DNA of 64,000 bases from Punica granatum (taxonomy: Eukaryota > Streptophyta > Magnoliopsida > Myrtales > Lythraceae): contig NC_045131.1 of assembly GCF_007655135.1 (NCBI RefSeq), positions 21,064,001 to 21,128,000 on the forward strand. Reading direction: 5' to 3'. Below the pieces are notes generated by a model. It saw nothing but the letters and a program-made list of their open reading frames with translations, did no database searches and was not told where the DNA came from. Positions 47,270 through 58,258 of the stretch are shown one piece after another (within the stretch, counting starts at the first letter, position 1; every line of letters starts with the position of its first letter). A program made the position numbers and the translations under genes.

Positions 47270-48170
47270 ACAGTGATGCGTCACCAGCGTCACCAGCGTC
47301 CGTCACCGAGCGTCACCAGCGTCTGTCACCGAGCGTCACCAGCGTCCGTCACCGAGCACCCCAGCGTCCGTCGCCAGCCTCGCCAGCGCCTGTCACCGAG
47401 CGTCACCAGCGTCTGTCACCGAGCACCCCAGCGTCCGTCATCGACCACGCTCGTGCCTGTCACCAAGCACCCCAGCGTCCGTCACCAGCACGATCGTGCC
47501 GGTCACCGAGCACCCCAGCGTCTGTCACCAGCACGCTCGTGCCCGTCACCTAGCACCCCAGCGTCCGTCATCGAGCACGCCCGTGCCCGTCACCTAGCAC
47601 GCGCGCGCCCGTCACCGAGCATCCCAGCGTCCGTCATCGAGCACGCCCGTGCCCGTCATCCAGCACGCTCGTGCCTGTCACCGAGCACCCCAGCGTCCGT
47701 CATCGACCACGCTCGTGCCTGTCACCGAGCACCCCAGCGTCCATCACCAGCACACTCGTGCCCGTCACCTAGCACCCCGGGCCCGTCATCCAGCACGCCC
47801 GTGCCCGTCACCTAGCACACCCGCGCCCGTCACCAGCGCCACCAGCACCCGTCATCCAGCGCGCCCGTGCCCGTCATCCAGCACGCCCGTGCCCGTCATC
47901 TAGCACGCCCGTGCCCGTCACCGAGCGCCACCAGCGCCCGTCATCCAGCACGCTTGTGCCTGTCGCCGCGCCCACCAGCGCCCATCATCGTGCCCAGCGC
48001 CCGTCACCGTGCTTGACCACGCCCGTGCCCGTCGCCCGTGCCAGTCACCGAGCGCCACCAGCGCCCGTCATCCAGCACGCTCGTGCCTGTCGCCGCACCC
48101 ACCAGCGCCCATCATCGTGTCCAGCGCCCGTCACCGTGCTTGACCACGCCCGTGCACGTCCACCCTTGCA
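47270..48170 (+). repeat. GC-rich minisatellite in D LTR
   Basis: Degenerate units of about 22-25 bp built from CGTCACCGAGCACCCCAGC and CACGCTCGTGCCTGTCACC variants run for 900 bp. Units mix in a higher-order pattern of about 48 bp in 47400-47760. The translated frames are Pro/Ser/Arg/His-rich in all phases, as expected of a repeat. LTRs of element 1 and C lack it; element A has a shorter GC-rich stretch at the equivalent place (37740-38000). Confidence 0.85.
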
Positions 48171-50964
48171 CCCGAATACCCTTTTAAGGGTTCCATCGAG
48201 TCACCCGACTCTCAAACACTTCCCCGACTCTTTCCTCGTATTCCGAGGCTAGGTAAAACATTGTCGACTTAGAGGAGTTAGGGCTTTTTATATTTTTGCA
48301 TGGCTATGGAGTATTATGGTGTTCATGCATGTTTCACTTGCAAGATTCAATTTTCATGCAATTTTGTGTTATATTATGCATGTGCACTATCTTATGACTT
48401 GCTACCATGTCGGAAAAGGGCTTGGATTGTCGTAAAGAAGACTATCCCGACCCGACTATGGCAAATTAATTCTCGGCCAGCTCTCTAAATGAGAGGGTTG
48501 AGACTTAAATTGCTCTTTTCGGGTTAAGATCGGTCTCCTTAGCCGATCCAAGTTAGTTTCCGAGCTTGTTTTATCATTATTGCACGCATGAAGCCGGTGT
48601 TATTTTATCCTTTCCTTAATTAAAACGTTTGTGAATGTTTGTATGTTTAAATGAGCTAAACAAATCGTGATAACGCCGGCTTTTGTTAAAAAGGAGTGTT
48701 ATTTATCACAGTTGATGTTTGAGCATGCGAAAAAATGATTAAACCACGATTAGGAAATCATTTGTGACTCGGATAGAGCCATGAGAACCTTCGGCCACCT
48801 TTCATAAGATGAAGCCGAGGGCTTCTTGGCCTTCCTTGGGTCAAGAATGAGTTCCTTATCTCAAGTTTAATTCGTTTATCGTATGGTGTGAATTTTTACT
48901 TCAATGTCTTTAAGATTCCTACGTTAAAGTATCATGTAAAGACTCTTTTAAAATTAACGTGCATGGATTCATGTATCGAGGACTCATTTAGATCCATTCG
49001 GTTATAAGGATATTGTCGGTTATTCAACTGAATTATCCTTGATCGTTATGGATTCATTTTGGTCGTCGAATCACGAATCGTTTTCCTAATTAATGCATTC
49101 GGCTATAACCCTTAAGCATTAATTCCACAAACGGGTTAATCGGGACGCTCACATGATTAAACCCACTTCACACTGATAAAGTTTACCCGAATTAGACATT
49201 AACTGATAACTCGCGTCGACGAGTCGTCAAAGGACGTTGGTGCCCTTTTCAAACTTATCAATTTCAAAACCCGAAACGCGCGGTCCGATGTAGCATGGAC
49301 GTCTAAAAAGGGCTTTTGTGTCTCAACTTGAGTTTTTTTACCTGATTCCAGGTAGCTTAGGTCACGAAACAGAAGATCTTTCTAGATTACTTCCGGGCAG
49401 ATCGACCGGTTCCTTGGCTTTTCCGGGGTTCTTGCACAACCCTGGACGATCCAGGGATTTGGTTGACACCGGCTACAGGCCGAGGTGGCCCGCACTACGA
49501 TATTTCCCCTTTTCTGAAAACAATTTTCAAATAAAGGGCAAAATCGTCTTTTCACAATTCAGTGACATCCTTAGGGTTAGCATGACAGAAACACTACAGT
49601 ACGGGATAAGAATGGGCTGCCTGTTCAGGTGCAGGTTCTTCTGCATAGCCTTTCTTATCTAACTGATGAGTTTCTATCATCCTAACATAGACTCGGGTAA
49701 CTAGAACAGTTATCTCTGTCAGAAAACATGCAAAATGCTGATTAACCTTTCACTCGACCTAACCAAACACTAGATAATGGTTATGAGGAATTCTAGATTC
49801 CAAATCTAGGGTCAAAACATGAGTTTGGCTAATTCAGTGAAAATTCAGTATCACAATACAGAACAACTGTAAAAGCAATCCACACACACGAGATTTGACT
49901 CTCTTTGTCAAGTTCTCAAAACAAAGCCGAATGCTAAAACGTTGGCACGTGCTTGTTTGTCTAGGGTAGGATTTGCATGCCAAAATACCCCGGATTAACA
50001 ACTTGTTAAAACACGTACACTCGATAATAACAAACACCTTGTCTGTTATTAACATGTTGCGTGTTATCTTTCCGCACCTGTTTGCCATGCGGGTCGAGCC
50101 TGATCCCTAGGCCGAATAATATTAGGGTTCAACACCCTAATAATCGATCACAGGGTCCAACGCCCTAATCAACACTCACAAGGTCCAACGCCCTATTCAG
50201 TGAGAGCGTCCATTGAATTTCAGTTCTTCGGTCTTTTCCCTAAACTCACGGTGAGTTAGAGTGGAATAATAACCGAACGCGAAACGACTGGAATTCGACC
50301 CTTTTGTAATTTGTATTTATTGTTTTCGAGAGCATTGTAAGGATTTTATTTTGTACATTTATTCTGTAAGAATTCCAGTCGGTAAGCGAACGGTCCGAGA
50401 GTCGAATTAATCGAATCGGTCTAAGGCTTGCTCAGATACAAGTAAATCCAAGAACTCGTGGCTTTGGTTCACGCAGGGATTCAACCTCCATGGTTCGATG
50501 AACTGTAACACAAGATTGGGAACCAACTCCCCGACATACGGGTTTACTTCTCTCTCGGCTTCTCAACCGACATCGTTTGGTTCATCGAATCTCCGGCGTC
50601 AAAACGTGCGAGCCGAGTACAGCTTAATTCACGCGGTAAATCATAAAATATGCAAGCCTAGCAAACCAGAGTACCGAAAGGGCGTGCGGGATGTAGGCCC
50701 GCACGTAACATGAACCCCCGAACACGGATTTTCCGGTTCCGCACAGATCAATGCCTTAACGACAAACTAGGTGTTCCATACCCCTAGACCCAGGGTAACT
50801 TATCCGCCCTCGACCTTTGGGTCGTAAAATGATAAGTGGCGACTCCTTCTCTCACGCGTGTCCGACGCGCGTCCCCACGGGAAGGTGGACACCCACCAAG
50901 CCACGCGATCCAAAAGCGCGCAATGCGGGCCCCGACGAGAGTCCACATTCGGGTCCGTACAGCT

Positions 50965-50981
50965 TGGCGACTCCACTGGGG
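50965..50981 (+). other. Primer-binding site of element D
   Basis: TGGCGACTCCACTGGGG lies three bases after the LTR end. It is complementary to a tRNA 3' end with CCA; tRNA-Arg is the primer reported for Ogre elements. Confidence 0.88.
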
Positions 50982-51573
50982 ACATACTTAGTAGGTTCAG
51001 GCTCGATTAGTTTGCTTGCTTGCATGTTCATTTACCGCTTCCTGCAATTTTCCGCTTATCTACTTTATGCACCTTTACTTTCTGCACTTGCATTGCATCA
51101 TTCTAGTGGATTTAGGTACCTCGCCTGAAATCCCACGGGCACCGATTTAGGAAGCTAGGTTAGTCAGAGGTTCCGAGTAAGGGAACGGATCGAGTCGGCT
51201 CCGCCACCGAACCGGCCCCCAAAGATCCTCGCTCGATTTCAAGGAATTGACGCCCTTGAATCGAGAGCCCCCATCCCTAGTTAGTGGTTTTCCCAGTAGA
51301 ACACTGAAACCATGCATAAACAGGGACCGTCATGCTGGACCAAAAATAACCTTCACGCCGCCAACCGACCCAAAAGTTGAGTTTTTGAGTCAGCTCGTAG
51401 TTTTTCTTTTAGGCGAGCCTTTTGTTGTTTTCACTAAAGAAGTGTTGTATAATTTAAAGAACTCGTGCTATAATTTATTTTCTGCACCTGCATGCATATT
51501 TTCAAAACAAAATAGGACATTGCATCAGTTTGTTTATAAACATTAAACCAATATCTTATCCATTTAGGTAAGA
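50982..51573 (+). other. Untranslated leader of element D
   Basis: 592 bp between primer site and ORF1. Conserved in inverse orientation in elements 1 and A. An ORF of 99 codons at 51247-51546 is not shared as a frame and is probably chance. The packaging signal would be expected here, but none can be identified by eye. Confidence 0.7.
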
Positions 51574-53070
51574 ATGGATCGCCCGCGTCCCTGTCCTAGG
51601 CTGGATGTCATCATCACACCGTCTGCGGACATTACTCGCATTTGGAACATATTCCGCCCAGTAGACCGTGCATTCCTCCGGCTCTTCATAGGAAACCTAC
51701 CATTACTCGCCGATTCTCCCGTTGATTGGACCCTACTCAGAACTGCCATTAGTTTTTGGGACACTCAGCGAGCCGTTTTCAGCTTTCATGGGACAGAGTT
51801 AGCCCCTACAGTAGAAGAATATGCGACACTTCTTCAGCTGTCTACACCGATTCATGACATCGTGGTGCCTAACCAGTTTGCCACGATACAGAACAGACTA
51901 GCCATCCTTTTAGGTCTCCGCAACGAAAAAGTTCATTGCGAGCTTCAGTATGGAGGGGAGCACAACATTAGGACTACATGGCTCATAGATTTCATACAGG
52001 CCCGTGCTTTGAATGCCACGGGAGAGTCTTATCAGCGTGACGCTTGTCACGGGTTTCTTTTGCTCATCTTCGGGACTATGCTATTCCCGTACTCGTCGAA
52101 CCTCACAGACGGGGCACTTGCTCAGGTCATCCTCCAAGTGATAGGAGGCCATAGTTATGTGGAAGCCGTTTTGGCTGAGACCATTCGGTCTCTTGACTAT
52201 GTACGAGAGAATCGACGGGGCAGGATGAGAGGATCCCCACATCTGCTTCAGATTTGGCTTCTAGCACATATCAGACCGTTCGGCTTATCCCATCCTTTTT
52301 CATGTATCACCGACGAGCGATCACTCATCGCTCGTCTACTTCATGTGTTTCGACCCTCCGACCGTAACTACACCGACTGGATGCGGTTTATGGAGGAACT
52401 CACCCCAGCACAGTTTTTATGGACTACACGTTGGAATCCTGGCGGTCCCATGATCATGGGATGTCCTTCAATTATAGGACTTCCCTTAATCAGTCATTTA
52501 GGGAGCACACTTATCTTTCCATCCCGAGTCATCAGACAACTCGGTGGGGTACAAGATATTCCTATAGAGGCAGATCGCACTTCACACCGCTTCAGGTGGG
52601 CAAACACCACAATTTCACTCCCGGATAGGATCCTACGGGTTAGAGAGGTTTGACGCTTATGGAGCACACGCATCGTCCAGGAACTGTACTTCCCAGAGCA
52701 TCCCACTGACGAGGAGCGAGCTTTCGCAGCTACAACAGCGTATGTGATGCAGTTCCATCCATATGGATTCGCACCTATTCGTCGGCTACGCATGCCACAG
52801 ATGCTGCCGACATCGCACGCAGACATTTCAGATGCAGAGAGCTTTGTCCAAGGAGTCGTGCGCACAGACCTGCAGGTTATTCGGGCAGAACGAGATCGTC
52901 TTCGCTGTGAGCTAGTGGAAATTCGTGCAGAACTCACTGATCACAGAGAGCTTCAGAGCGAGTTGGTTCAAACTCGTGCACGCGTAGCCGGCCAAAATAG
53001 GGAGATAGCGCGTTTGAACGCTACGCTGGATCGAGCGCAGGCAAGAGCACGCAGGATCTCCCACCCTTGA
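51574..53070 (+). pseudogene. Ogre ORF1 protein (plant-mobile-domain-like), interrupted by a TGA
   Basis: Function unknown. Tat/Ogre elements carry this frame between leader and gag, and it resembles the plant mobile domain or DUF7745-type proteins. The first open part is 359 codons (51574-52653). Residues about 20-100 carry the typical W-FRPVDRAFLRL, W-LLRTAISFWD and PTVEEYATLL pattern, and residues about 250-320 the RSLIARLLHVFRP and FMEELTPAQFLW pattern. A TGA at 52651-52653 ends it, yet the same frame stays open for 139 more codons to 53070. That tail is family-like and ends in a heptad-rich segment of about 60 residues that should form a coiled coil. The copy in element A has a TGA at the same point. 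Start ATG at 51574 is in a good context (AAGAATGG) and is matched in element A. Confidence 0.85.
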
Positions 53071-53375
53071 GCTCAGTTGCTGAGCGTTTTTGCCTGTACA
53101 GAACCCGCGTAGCGCTCACTCAGCTACGGGTCGTAACAGTTGTCAGTTTAATGTTTATGTTTCCTTTCGAACAGACTGCCTTTGTAAATTATGAAACATG
53201 AATCAAGCTGATGTAATGGCATTAGTGTTTTTAAACTCATACATCTCATGCATTCATATATTGTCATTTACATCTCGAAGATGGTTAACACACAACAATT
53301 GCACTTATACACTTACACATATACAGGTACTAACAATTGGCGTCGCATCGATACCCTACTCGGGCACGCGGAAGA
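53071..53375 (+). other. Spacer between ORF1 and gag
   Basis: 305 bp, AT-rich, non-coding. Part of it (53185-53270) is recognisable in element 1 next to the leader. Just before gag, AACAATTGGCGTCG looks like a plant start context with one extra T, so the original gag ATG may have stood at about 53336. The next in-frame ATG is 53376. Confidence 0.55.
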
Positions 53376-54551
53376 ATGGCCGAAGAGCAACAACCTGTTA
53401 TCTCGGAGCAAGACGCGCTACCGATGCCTGCACAGTCCATTCCGGAAGACACACGCGTGATATCATCTCCAGCATCTACAACGTATTCCGGTGCTCTTCC
53501 AACGCACTTCCCTTCTCCTGCACAGGCGTCATCCAATGTTGTCGATCCCGTGCGTTTTGCTGCACTTGAAGGGATCGTTAATCAGTTGGCTGCCAACATG
53601 AATACTAATATGACAGAGCTCATGGCTATGCTTCGGGATCAAAACCGAGCTTCCTCGAGCCACACTCCGCCTCCTGAACGCAGGGCAACTGTTCACCGGA
53701 ATCCGATCGACCCGCCTATTTACGTGACTGATAGCGAAGATATGTCTTTTCCAGCAATGACATATGTGCCGACAATCAGCCCAGTCAGTGATCCTATGCC
53801 ACCACCACCGGCTCCTACATCAGTGCCGTTTCTACCCGCGACATTCCTATCAACAGATCCCGCGATGCTCACTTTGCCGCCGCTCACCATACCTACTCAG
53901 TCTCCAATTTACACCGTTCCACCACCGACGGTCCCTCCAGTCGCAATTGCACAAATCCCTGCTCCTGCTGCGGAACCTTTTTCCTTCCAAGCTCCACAAA
54001 CCCAAATGAGCTTCTCCTACCAAACTCCACCGCCTCTAAATATTCCCCCCACTGAGCCAGGCACGCCTACTCATGCCGCACCTGCAGTTCTACCGACGAA
54101 CATTCCTCCTGAAAATGAACAGGAGAAAAGAATGAAGAGAATGGAGGAAACCATTCGAACCCTCCAAGCAGGCACTTCTCGTCCTGAATTCAGTGACAGT
54201 GACTGGAATCTCTTTCCGGGCATGTTGTTGCCCCCTAAGATCAAGATTCCAGATTTTAAGAGGTACGATGGGACCAAAGACCCTCGGCATCATCTCCGTA
54301 ACTATCATAGCAAAATGCTTTCGTATTGGGATTACGAGGAATTTGTCATCCAGACTTTCCAAGACAGTCTTACGGGATCGGCGCTAGATTGGTTTATGAC
54401 CCTGAAAGCCAGCGACATCCCTACATGGACAGATCTTTCTCAGAAATTCCTCGACCAATACCGATTCTGCGCAGAGACACCTCCTACTCTTCTTGATCTT
54501 AGCATGGCAGAGATGAAAGAAAGTCAAACTTTCGAAGCATACGCAACATAA
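53376..54551 (+). CDS. gag: Gag, N-terminal and capsid part (ends at premature TAA)
   Basis: Gag coats the genomic RNA in cytoplasmic virus-like particles. The frame is open from 53334; the first ATG is 53376 (MAEEQQ), though an upstream start may have been lost. An extended Pro-rich linker (about 53770-54080) precedes a short charged segment and the retrotransposon Gag capsid domain. That domain begins near 54220 (LPPKIKIPDFKRYDG, then FQDSLTGSALDWF and W-DLSQKFLDQYRF). A TAA at 54549-54551 interrupts the capsid domain inside the conserved FEAYAT-WRGKA stretch. The same frame continues immediately after it, so this is a point stop and not the natural end. Confidence 0.87.
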   Translation: MAEEQQPVISEQDALPMPAQSIPEDTRVISSPASTTYSGALPTHFPSPAQASSNVVDPVRFAALEGIVNQLAANMNTNMTELMAMLRDQNRASSSHTPPPERRATVHRNPIDPPIYVTDSEDMSFPAMTYVPTISPVSDPMPPPPAPTSVPFLPATFLSTDPAMLTLPPLTIPTQSPIYTVPPPTVPPVAIAQIPAPAAEPFSFQAPQTQMSFSYQTPPPLNIPPTEPGTPTHAAPAVLPTNIPPENEQEKRMKRMEETIRTLQAGTSRPEFSDSDWNLFPGMLLPPKIKIPDFKRYDGTKDPRHHLRNYHSKMLSYWDYEEFVIQTFQDSLTGSALDWFMTLKASDIPTWTDLSQKFLDQYRFCAETPPTLLDLSMAEMKESQTFEAYAT

Positions 54552-56105
54552 TGGAGGGGAAAAGCGGCAAAGCACATACCTCCAATCACTGAGCGACAGC
54601 AAGTTCAACTGTTTCATTCTACGCTCAAAGGCACATATTACTCACATCTCCTGGCTCATACTTCCTCTTTCTCAGACCTGATTGAGGCAGGAAAGAAGTT
54701 GGATATGGGAGTTAAGCTAGGAAGAATTGAAGGCCCGTCAAGGAAGAAAGACGGAGAAACACCGAAGAAACAAACTGCCGGAATATCCAGAAGAGGCAAA
54801 GACGCGACTATTGGCATCGTCAATTCTGGACATCAAGCTCCACAGCCAATGTCGGTGGACTACACCCCTGCATTACCGACTTCTCAGGCGTATGCGCATC
54901 CTGTGCAGTATGTGCAACCTCATCAAACGCCGCAAGCTTATTTCTCAACCCCGCCCACTGTTATCCAGTCGCAACCTCCGCAACCGTACCCTCCTGTTCA
55001 AGTTCAACAAGCTAGACCCCCGGCTTCGAGACCTCCTCAGCCGGCTCAACGGGTTCCAGCTCCTAGAGCTCAACAAGACAGTGCTGCTCAACCGCGTTCA
55101 CGCAAGCAATACACCAATTTACCAGCTCCCCCCTCTCACATATTCAGACAGCTCCTTGCAGGCGACAAGATCAAAACAGAAGCACCAGGTCCCCGTTTTG
55201 ATCCGTCCATGCATAACCAAAATCTTCGCTGTGAATTTCATCAAGGGGCTCCTGGTCACACTCTGGATACTTGTTGGAGACTCCGAGATAGAATCCAGGA
55301 GATGATTGATGCAAGACAAATCTCCTTTAACGAGGTCAAGCCGCCGAATGTCCGTGCAAATCCTCTTCCTGATCATGGATCAAGTTCAGGACCTTCTGTG
55401 AACATGATTAGCATTGCTGCTATTGAGGAGGAAGAAGACGCGCAAAAGGCCTCAACTCCATTTGCCATTAACTATGCTCCAGTAGAAGTCGCATCCGCTC
55501 CCGTCCCGTTCGTTATAGAAGTTCCTGCAAAGGAGCCTTATCACGATAGTCGAGTTCCCTGGACATATGAGAGCGAGGTTGCCAGTGCAGAACTGGAAAT
55601 GAGCGCGATGGGAATCACGCGCTCAGGACGGGTTTATCAGGGTCTAGAGCCTATTGACAAAGGAAAGGCTCCCGCTACTGAGTTCTCAACCGCTCCAAAA
55701 GCCGTGTCATTCTCTACAAAGAAGGTCACCGATCAAGAAGCCGAAGATTTCATGAAGGTGATCAAAGCAAGCGAATACAAAGTGGTCGAGCAAATGAGCA
55801 AGTCACCAGCTCATATATCGTTGCTCGCATTGCTCTTGAACTCCGAACCTCATCGGGACGCTTTGCTGAAAGTTCTCACTGCGGCACAAGTTCCGAAAGA
55901 TACTGCACCGAATAGAATCGAGGAGACGGTGAATTCTATTTTCTCGAATCAGATTTCCTTTTCGGAAGACGAAATTCCCACGGAAGGACAAGGACACTTG
56001 CGGGCATTGCACATAGTTTGCAAGTGCAACAACCATGTTGTTGGTCGAGTCATGATCGACAACGGCTCTGCTCTTAACGTTTGCCCCGTCTCCACGTTGA
56101 AATAG
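54552..56105 (+). CDS. gag-pro: Gag C-terminal part with zinc knuckle, and start of protease (ends at TAG)
   Basis: Continues the gag frame. After the capsid end comes a Gln/Pro-rich stretch (about 54840-55130), then a variant zinc knuckle at 55230-55274 with spacing C-X2-H-X5-H-X4-C, likely used for RNA binding. A long linker follows (55290-55980). The retroviral-type aspartic protease begins near 56000; its active site is DNGSA with the catalytic Asp at 56058-56060, as is usual in Tat elements in place of DTG or DSG. A TAG at 56103-56105, 15 codons after the active site, interrupts the protease. It reads as a CAG-to-TAG change, since the frame continues at once. Confidence 0.87.
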   Translation, partial: WRGKAAKHIPPITERQQVQLFHSTLKGTYYSHLLAHTSSFSDLIEAGKKLDMGVKLGRIEGPSRKKDGETPKKQTAGISRRGKDATIGIVNSGHQAPQPMSVDYTPALPTSQAYAHPVQYVQPHQTPQAYFSTPPTVIQSQPPQPYPPVQVQQARPPASRPPQPAQRVPAPRAQQDSAAQPRSRKQYTNLPAPPSHIFRQLLAGDKIKTEAPGPRFDPSMHNQNLRCEFHQGAPGHTLDTCWRLRDRIQEMIDARQISFNEVKPPNVRANPLPDHGSSSGPSVNMISIAAIEEEEDAQKASTPFAINYAPVEVASAPVPFVIEVPAKEPYHDSRVPWTYESEVASAELEMSAMGITRSGRVYQGLEPIDKGKAPATEFSTAPKAVSFSTKKVTDQEAEDFMKVIKASEYKVVEQMSKSPAHISLLALLLNSEPHRDALLKVLTAAQVPKDTAPNRIEETVNSIFSNQISFSEDEIPTEGQGHLRALHIVCKCNNHVVGRVMIDNGSALNVCPVSTLK

Positions 56106-56971
56106 ATGAACGTGGACATGAGTCGCATTCATGCAAGCAAGACCACCGTTCGAGCCTTTGACGGCTCCAAGAGAGCGGTGAATGCTGAAATTGATCTCCT
56201 AATTGATGTGGGTCCTTGTTCATTCTCTATTACCTTCCAGATCCTGGAAACACCCAATGCTTTTAGTCTCCTACTTGGAAGGCCATGGATTCACGCCGCC
56301 GGCGCCGTTCCTTCATCATTGCACCAGAAGTTGAAATTCTTTGCCGAAGGCAAACTCATCACTGTCAACGGCGAGGAAGATTATGCAGTCTATAAGGAAA
56401 CGGCTATCCCTTATATCAGCATTGGAGAAGATCAGAATCTTCCCTTCCATTCTTTCGACATGATCTCCGTAATTCGAGACTACGGAGAGGTCAGCCCATC
56501 ACGAACTGATCGCATGATTGGAAAAGTTCTCTTGAAGAACAATTATGTCCCTAGAACTGGACTCGGGGCACGTGCACAGGGAATCCTTCGACCGATTGAA
56601 ATGGAGGAATACCGCAATAGGAGGGGACTCGGCTTTCGTCCCTCCTGCCATGAGATCATGCAAGCTCGTCGTGGAAAACATCTACACCGCCTTGCTGCAT
56701 ATTATGGGAAACTCTATAGGGGCATGCCAGTTCCACCACTCTCACAGTTTTTTGCAGCACCACCGCAAATCATGGGAGGCACCTCCGAGAACCCGATCAC
56801 TGAAACAGATGACTTCTCTTCGGATGCAGTTGAAGCGTTTTTGGCTTTGCCAGCCATATATGCCGTCATTGAGGAGACATCTTCTAAGGTTCATATCCGC
56901 CATGTACAGGAGGATGAGGAGCTTACCAACTGGACTTCAATTCCGCTCTACTCGGCCATAGTTGTCGATGT
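56106..56971 (+). CDS. pro: Protease C-terminal half and linker, up to intron
   Basis: Continues the same frame after the TAG. The protease flap and C-terminal motifs are present: AFDGSKR, a long hydrophobic strand, then LLLGRPWIHAAGAVPSSLHQ, the hallmark end of Tat proteases. The following 200 residues are a linker without a recognised fold. It includes GLGARAQGI and RRGLGFRPS, a G-patch-like pattern common in this position. The frame ends in a TAA at 56973-56975, but the last codons carry a strong splice donor (GTAAGA at 56972). The TAA is therefore probably intronic and the protein continues into the RT. Confidence 0.85.
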
Positions 56972-57162
56972 GTAAGACGGTCTTTATACATAATGCTACC
57001 TGCATGTCGGCAATGCCATAAGCCACATGACAGAAGAGGGGTTTTTGTTATGGCTTGTTAATAGAATCCCTGCATGCTTTTTGATTTCCTGTGCCTAAAT
57101 TCTCTCTCTTGCACTCACTTGTAACACCTTTAATTTCTAAAACAATTCACTTTCATGGCCAG
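56972..57162 (+). other. Predicted intron between protease and reverse transcriptase
   Basis: Donor GT|GTAAGA, acceptor GGCCAG|G, length 191 bases, T-rich with CTAAAAC-like branch candidates near 57137. Removing it joins GT to G CTC, giving one open frame from protease into RT. Ogre elements are known for a spliced intron at this position. No other frame connects the two regions. Splicing itself is inferred. Confidence 0.7.
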
Positions 57163-58258
57163 GCTCCAATTGAATCCAAATCACGGATACAACGATTCGG
57201 ATTCACTCGAAACACATCTCGGAAAGTCCCTACCCATATACTTCAGGGAAGGACTTGACGAGGATGGTCGCGTGCCCGAGATAGAAGAGAGTTTGCATCG
57301 TCTCGAAAACCACCAACTCACTTCCGTCGAGCCAACCGAAGATATCAACATAGGCAATGCAGAAGAACCACGCACCCTTAGAATCGGAACAGGACTCGAC
57401 CTTGCACAGAGAGCCCGAATGATCGACTTCTTGACAGAGTATCAGGAGGTATTTGCATGGTCCTACGCCGATATGCCAGGCCTAGACCCCTCAATCGTAA
57501 AGCATTTCCTTCCACTCGATACTGAAAGATTCCCACCCAAACACCAACACTTGCGACGTCAACGAGCTGACCTTCTCTTACGCATTAAGGAAGAAGTCAT
57601 CAAGCAAGTAGACGCGGGATTCTTGGAGGTATGCAATTACTCTGAATGGGTAGCGAACATTGTTCCAGTGGAGAAGAAAAATGGGAAAGTCAGAGTCTGC
57701 ATCGACTACCGAGATCTCAATAGGGCTAGCCCAAAGGATAATTTTCCGCTGCCTCACATCGATGTCTTGGTGGACAATACAGCGCGCCACACACAATTCT
57801 CCTTCATGGACGGTTTCTCTGGATACAATCAGATTCAGATGGCCGAAGAAGACAAAGTCAAGACCACATTCATCACGATGTGGGGTACATTTTGCTACAA
57901 GGTCATGCCTTTCGGTCTCAAAAATGCCGGGGCAACCTATCAACGGGCAATGGTCACTCTCTTTCATGACATGATGCATAAAGAGATCGAGGTCTATGTC
58001 GACGACATGATCGCGAAGTCCAAAGAAGGAGAAGATCATTTGGTTAACCTCAAACGATTGTTCAACCGCCTCAAGAAGTATAAACTCCGACTTAACCCAG
58101 CGAAATGCACATTTGGCGTCAAGTCAGGGAAATTGTTAGGGTTTATAGTTAGTGAGGAAGGCATCAAGGTCGACCCTGACAAAGTTAAAGCGATCATGGA
58201 ATTGCCCCCTCCATCGACAGTGCGCGAATTGAGGAGCTTCTTAGGACGGCTGAATTAA
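57163..58258 (+). CDS. pol (RT): Reverse transcriptase (ends at premature TAA)
   Basis: Copies the element RNA into DNA inside the particle. A frame-internal ATG at 57155 also exists, but splicing would enter at 57163. Counting residues from that ATG, motifs are VCIDYRDLN (181-189), catalytic Asp 219 in FMDGFSGYNQI, MPFGLKNAGATYQR, and the catalytic YVDD (281-284), followed by KCTFGV and LGFIVSEEGI and the RT thumb. All three catalytic Asp are intact. A TAA at 58256-58258 stops the frame in the FLGRLN-IARFI stretch, where the family has an aromatic residue. The same frame continues beyond. Upstream residues 1-110 are the pro-RT linker. Confidence 0.92.

Larger units (their letters stand above)
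45343..50961 (+). repeat. 5' LTR of element D
   Basis: 5619 bp, from TGTCAGCACCCCATTTTGG to ATTCGGGTCCGTACA. Colinear with the inverted LTRs of A, C and element 1. It differs from them by a 0.9-kb GC-rich minisatellite (47270-48170) downstream of the TATA box. The open frames within it are short or repeat-derived. Confidence 0.92.

Noticed and set aside
47266..48252. Ser/Pro/His/Arg-rich frames of up to 180 codons
   Set aside because: They lie in a GC-rich minisatellite within an LTR, with all three plus-strand frames open in places.
56106..56975. Separate 289-codon gene starting MNVDMSRI
   Set aside because: It begins right after a TAG within the protease fold; it is the second half of the protease and not an independent gene.
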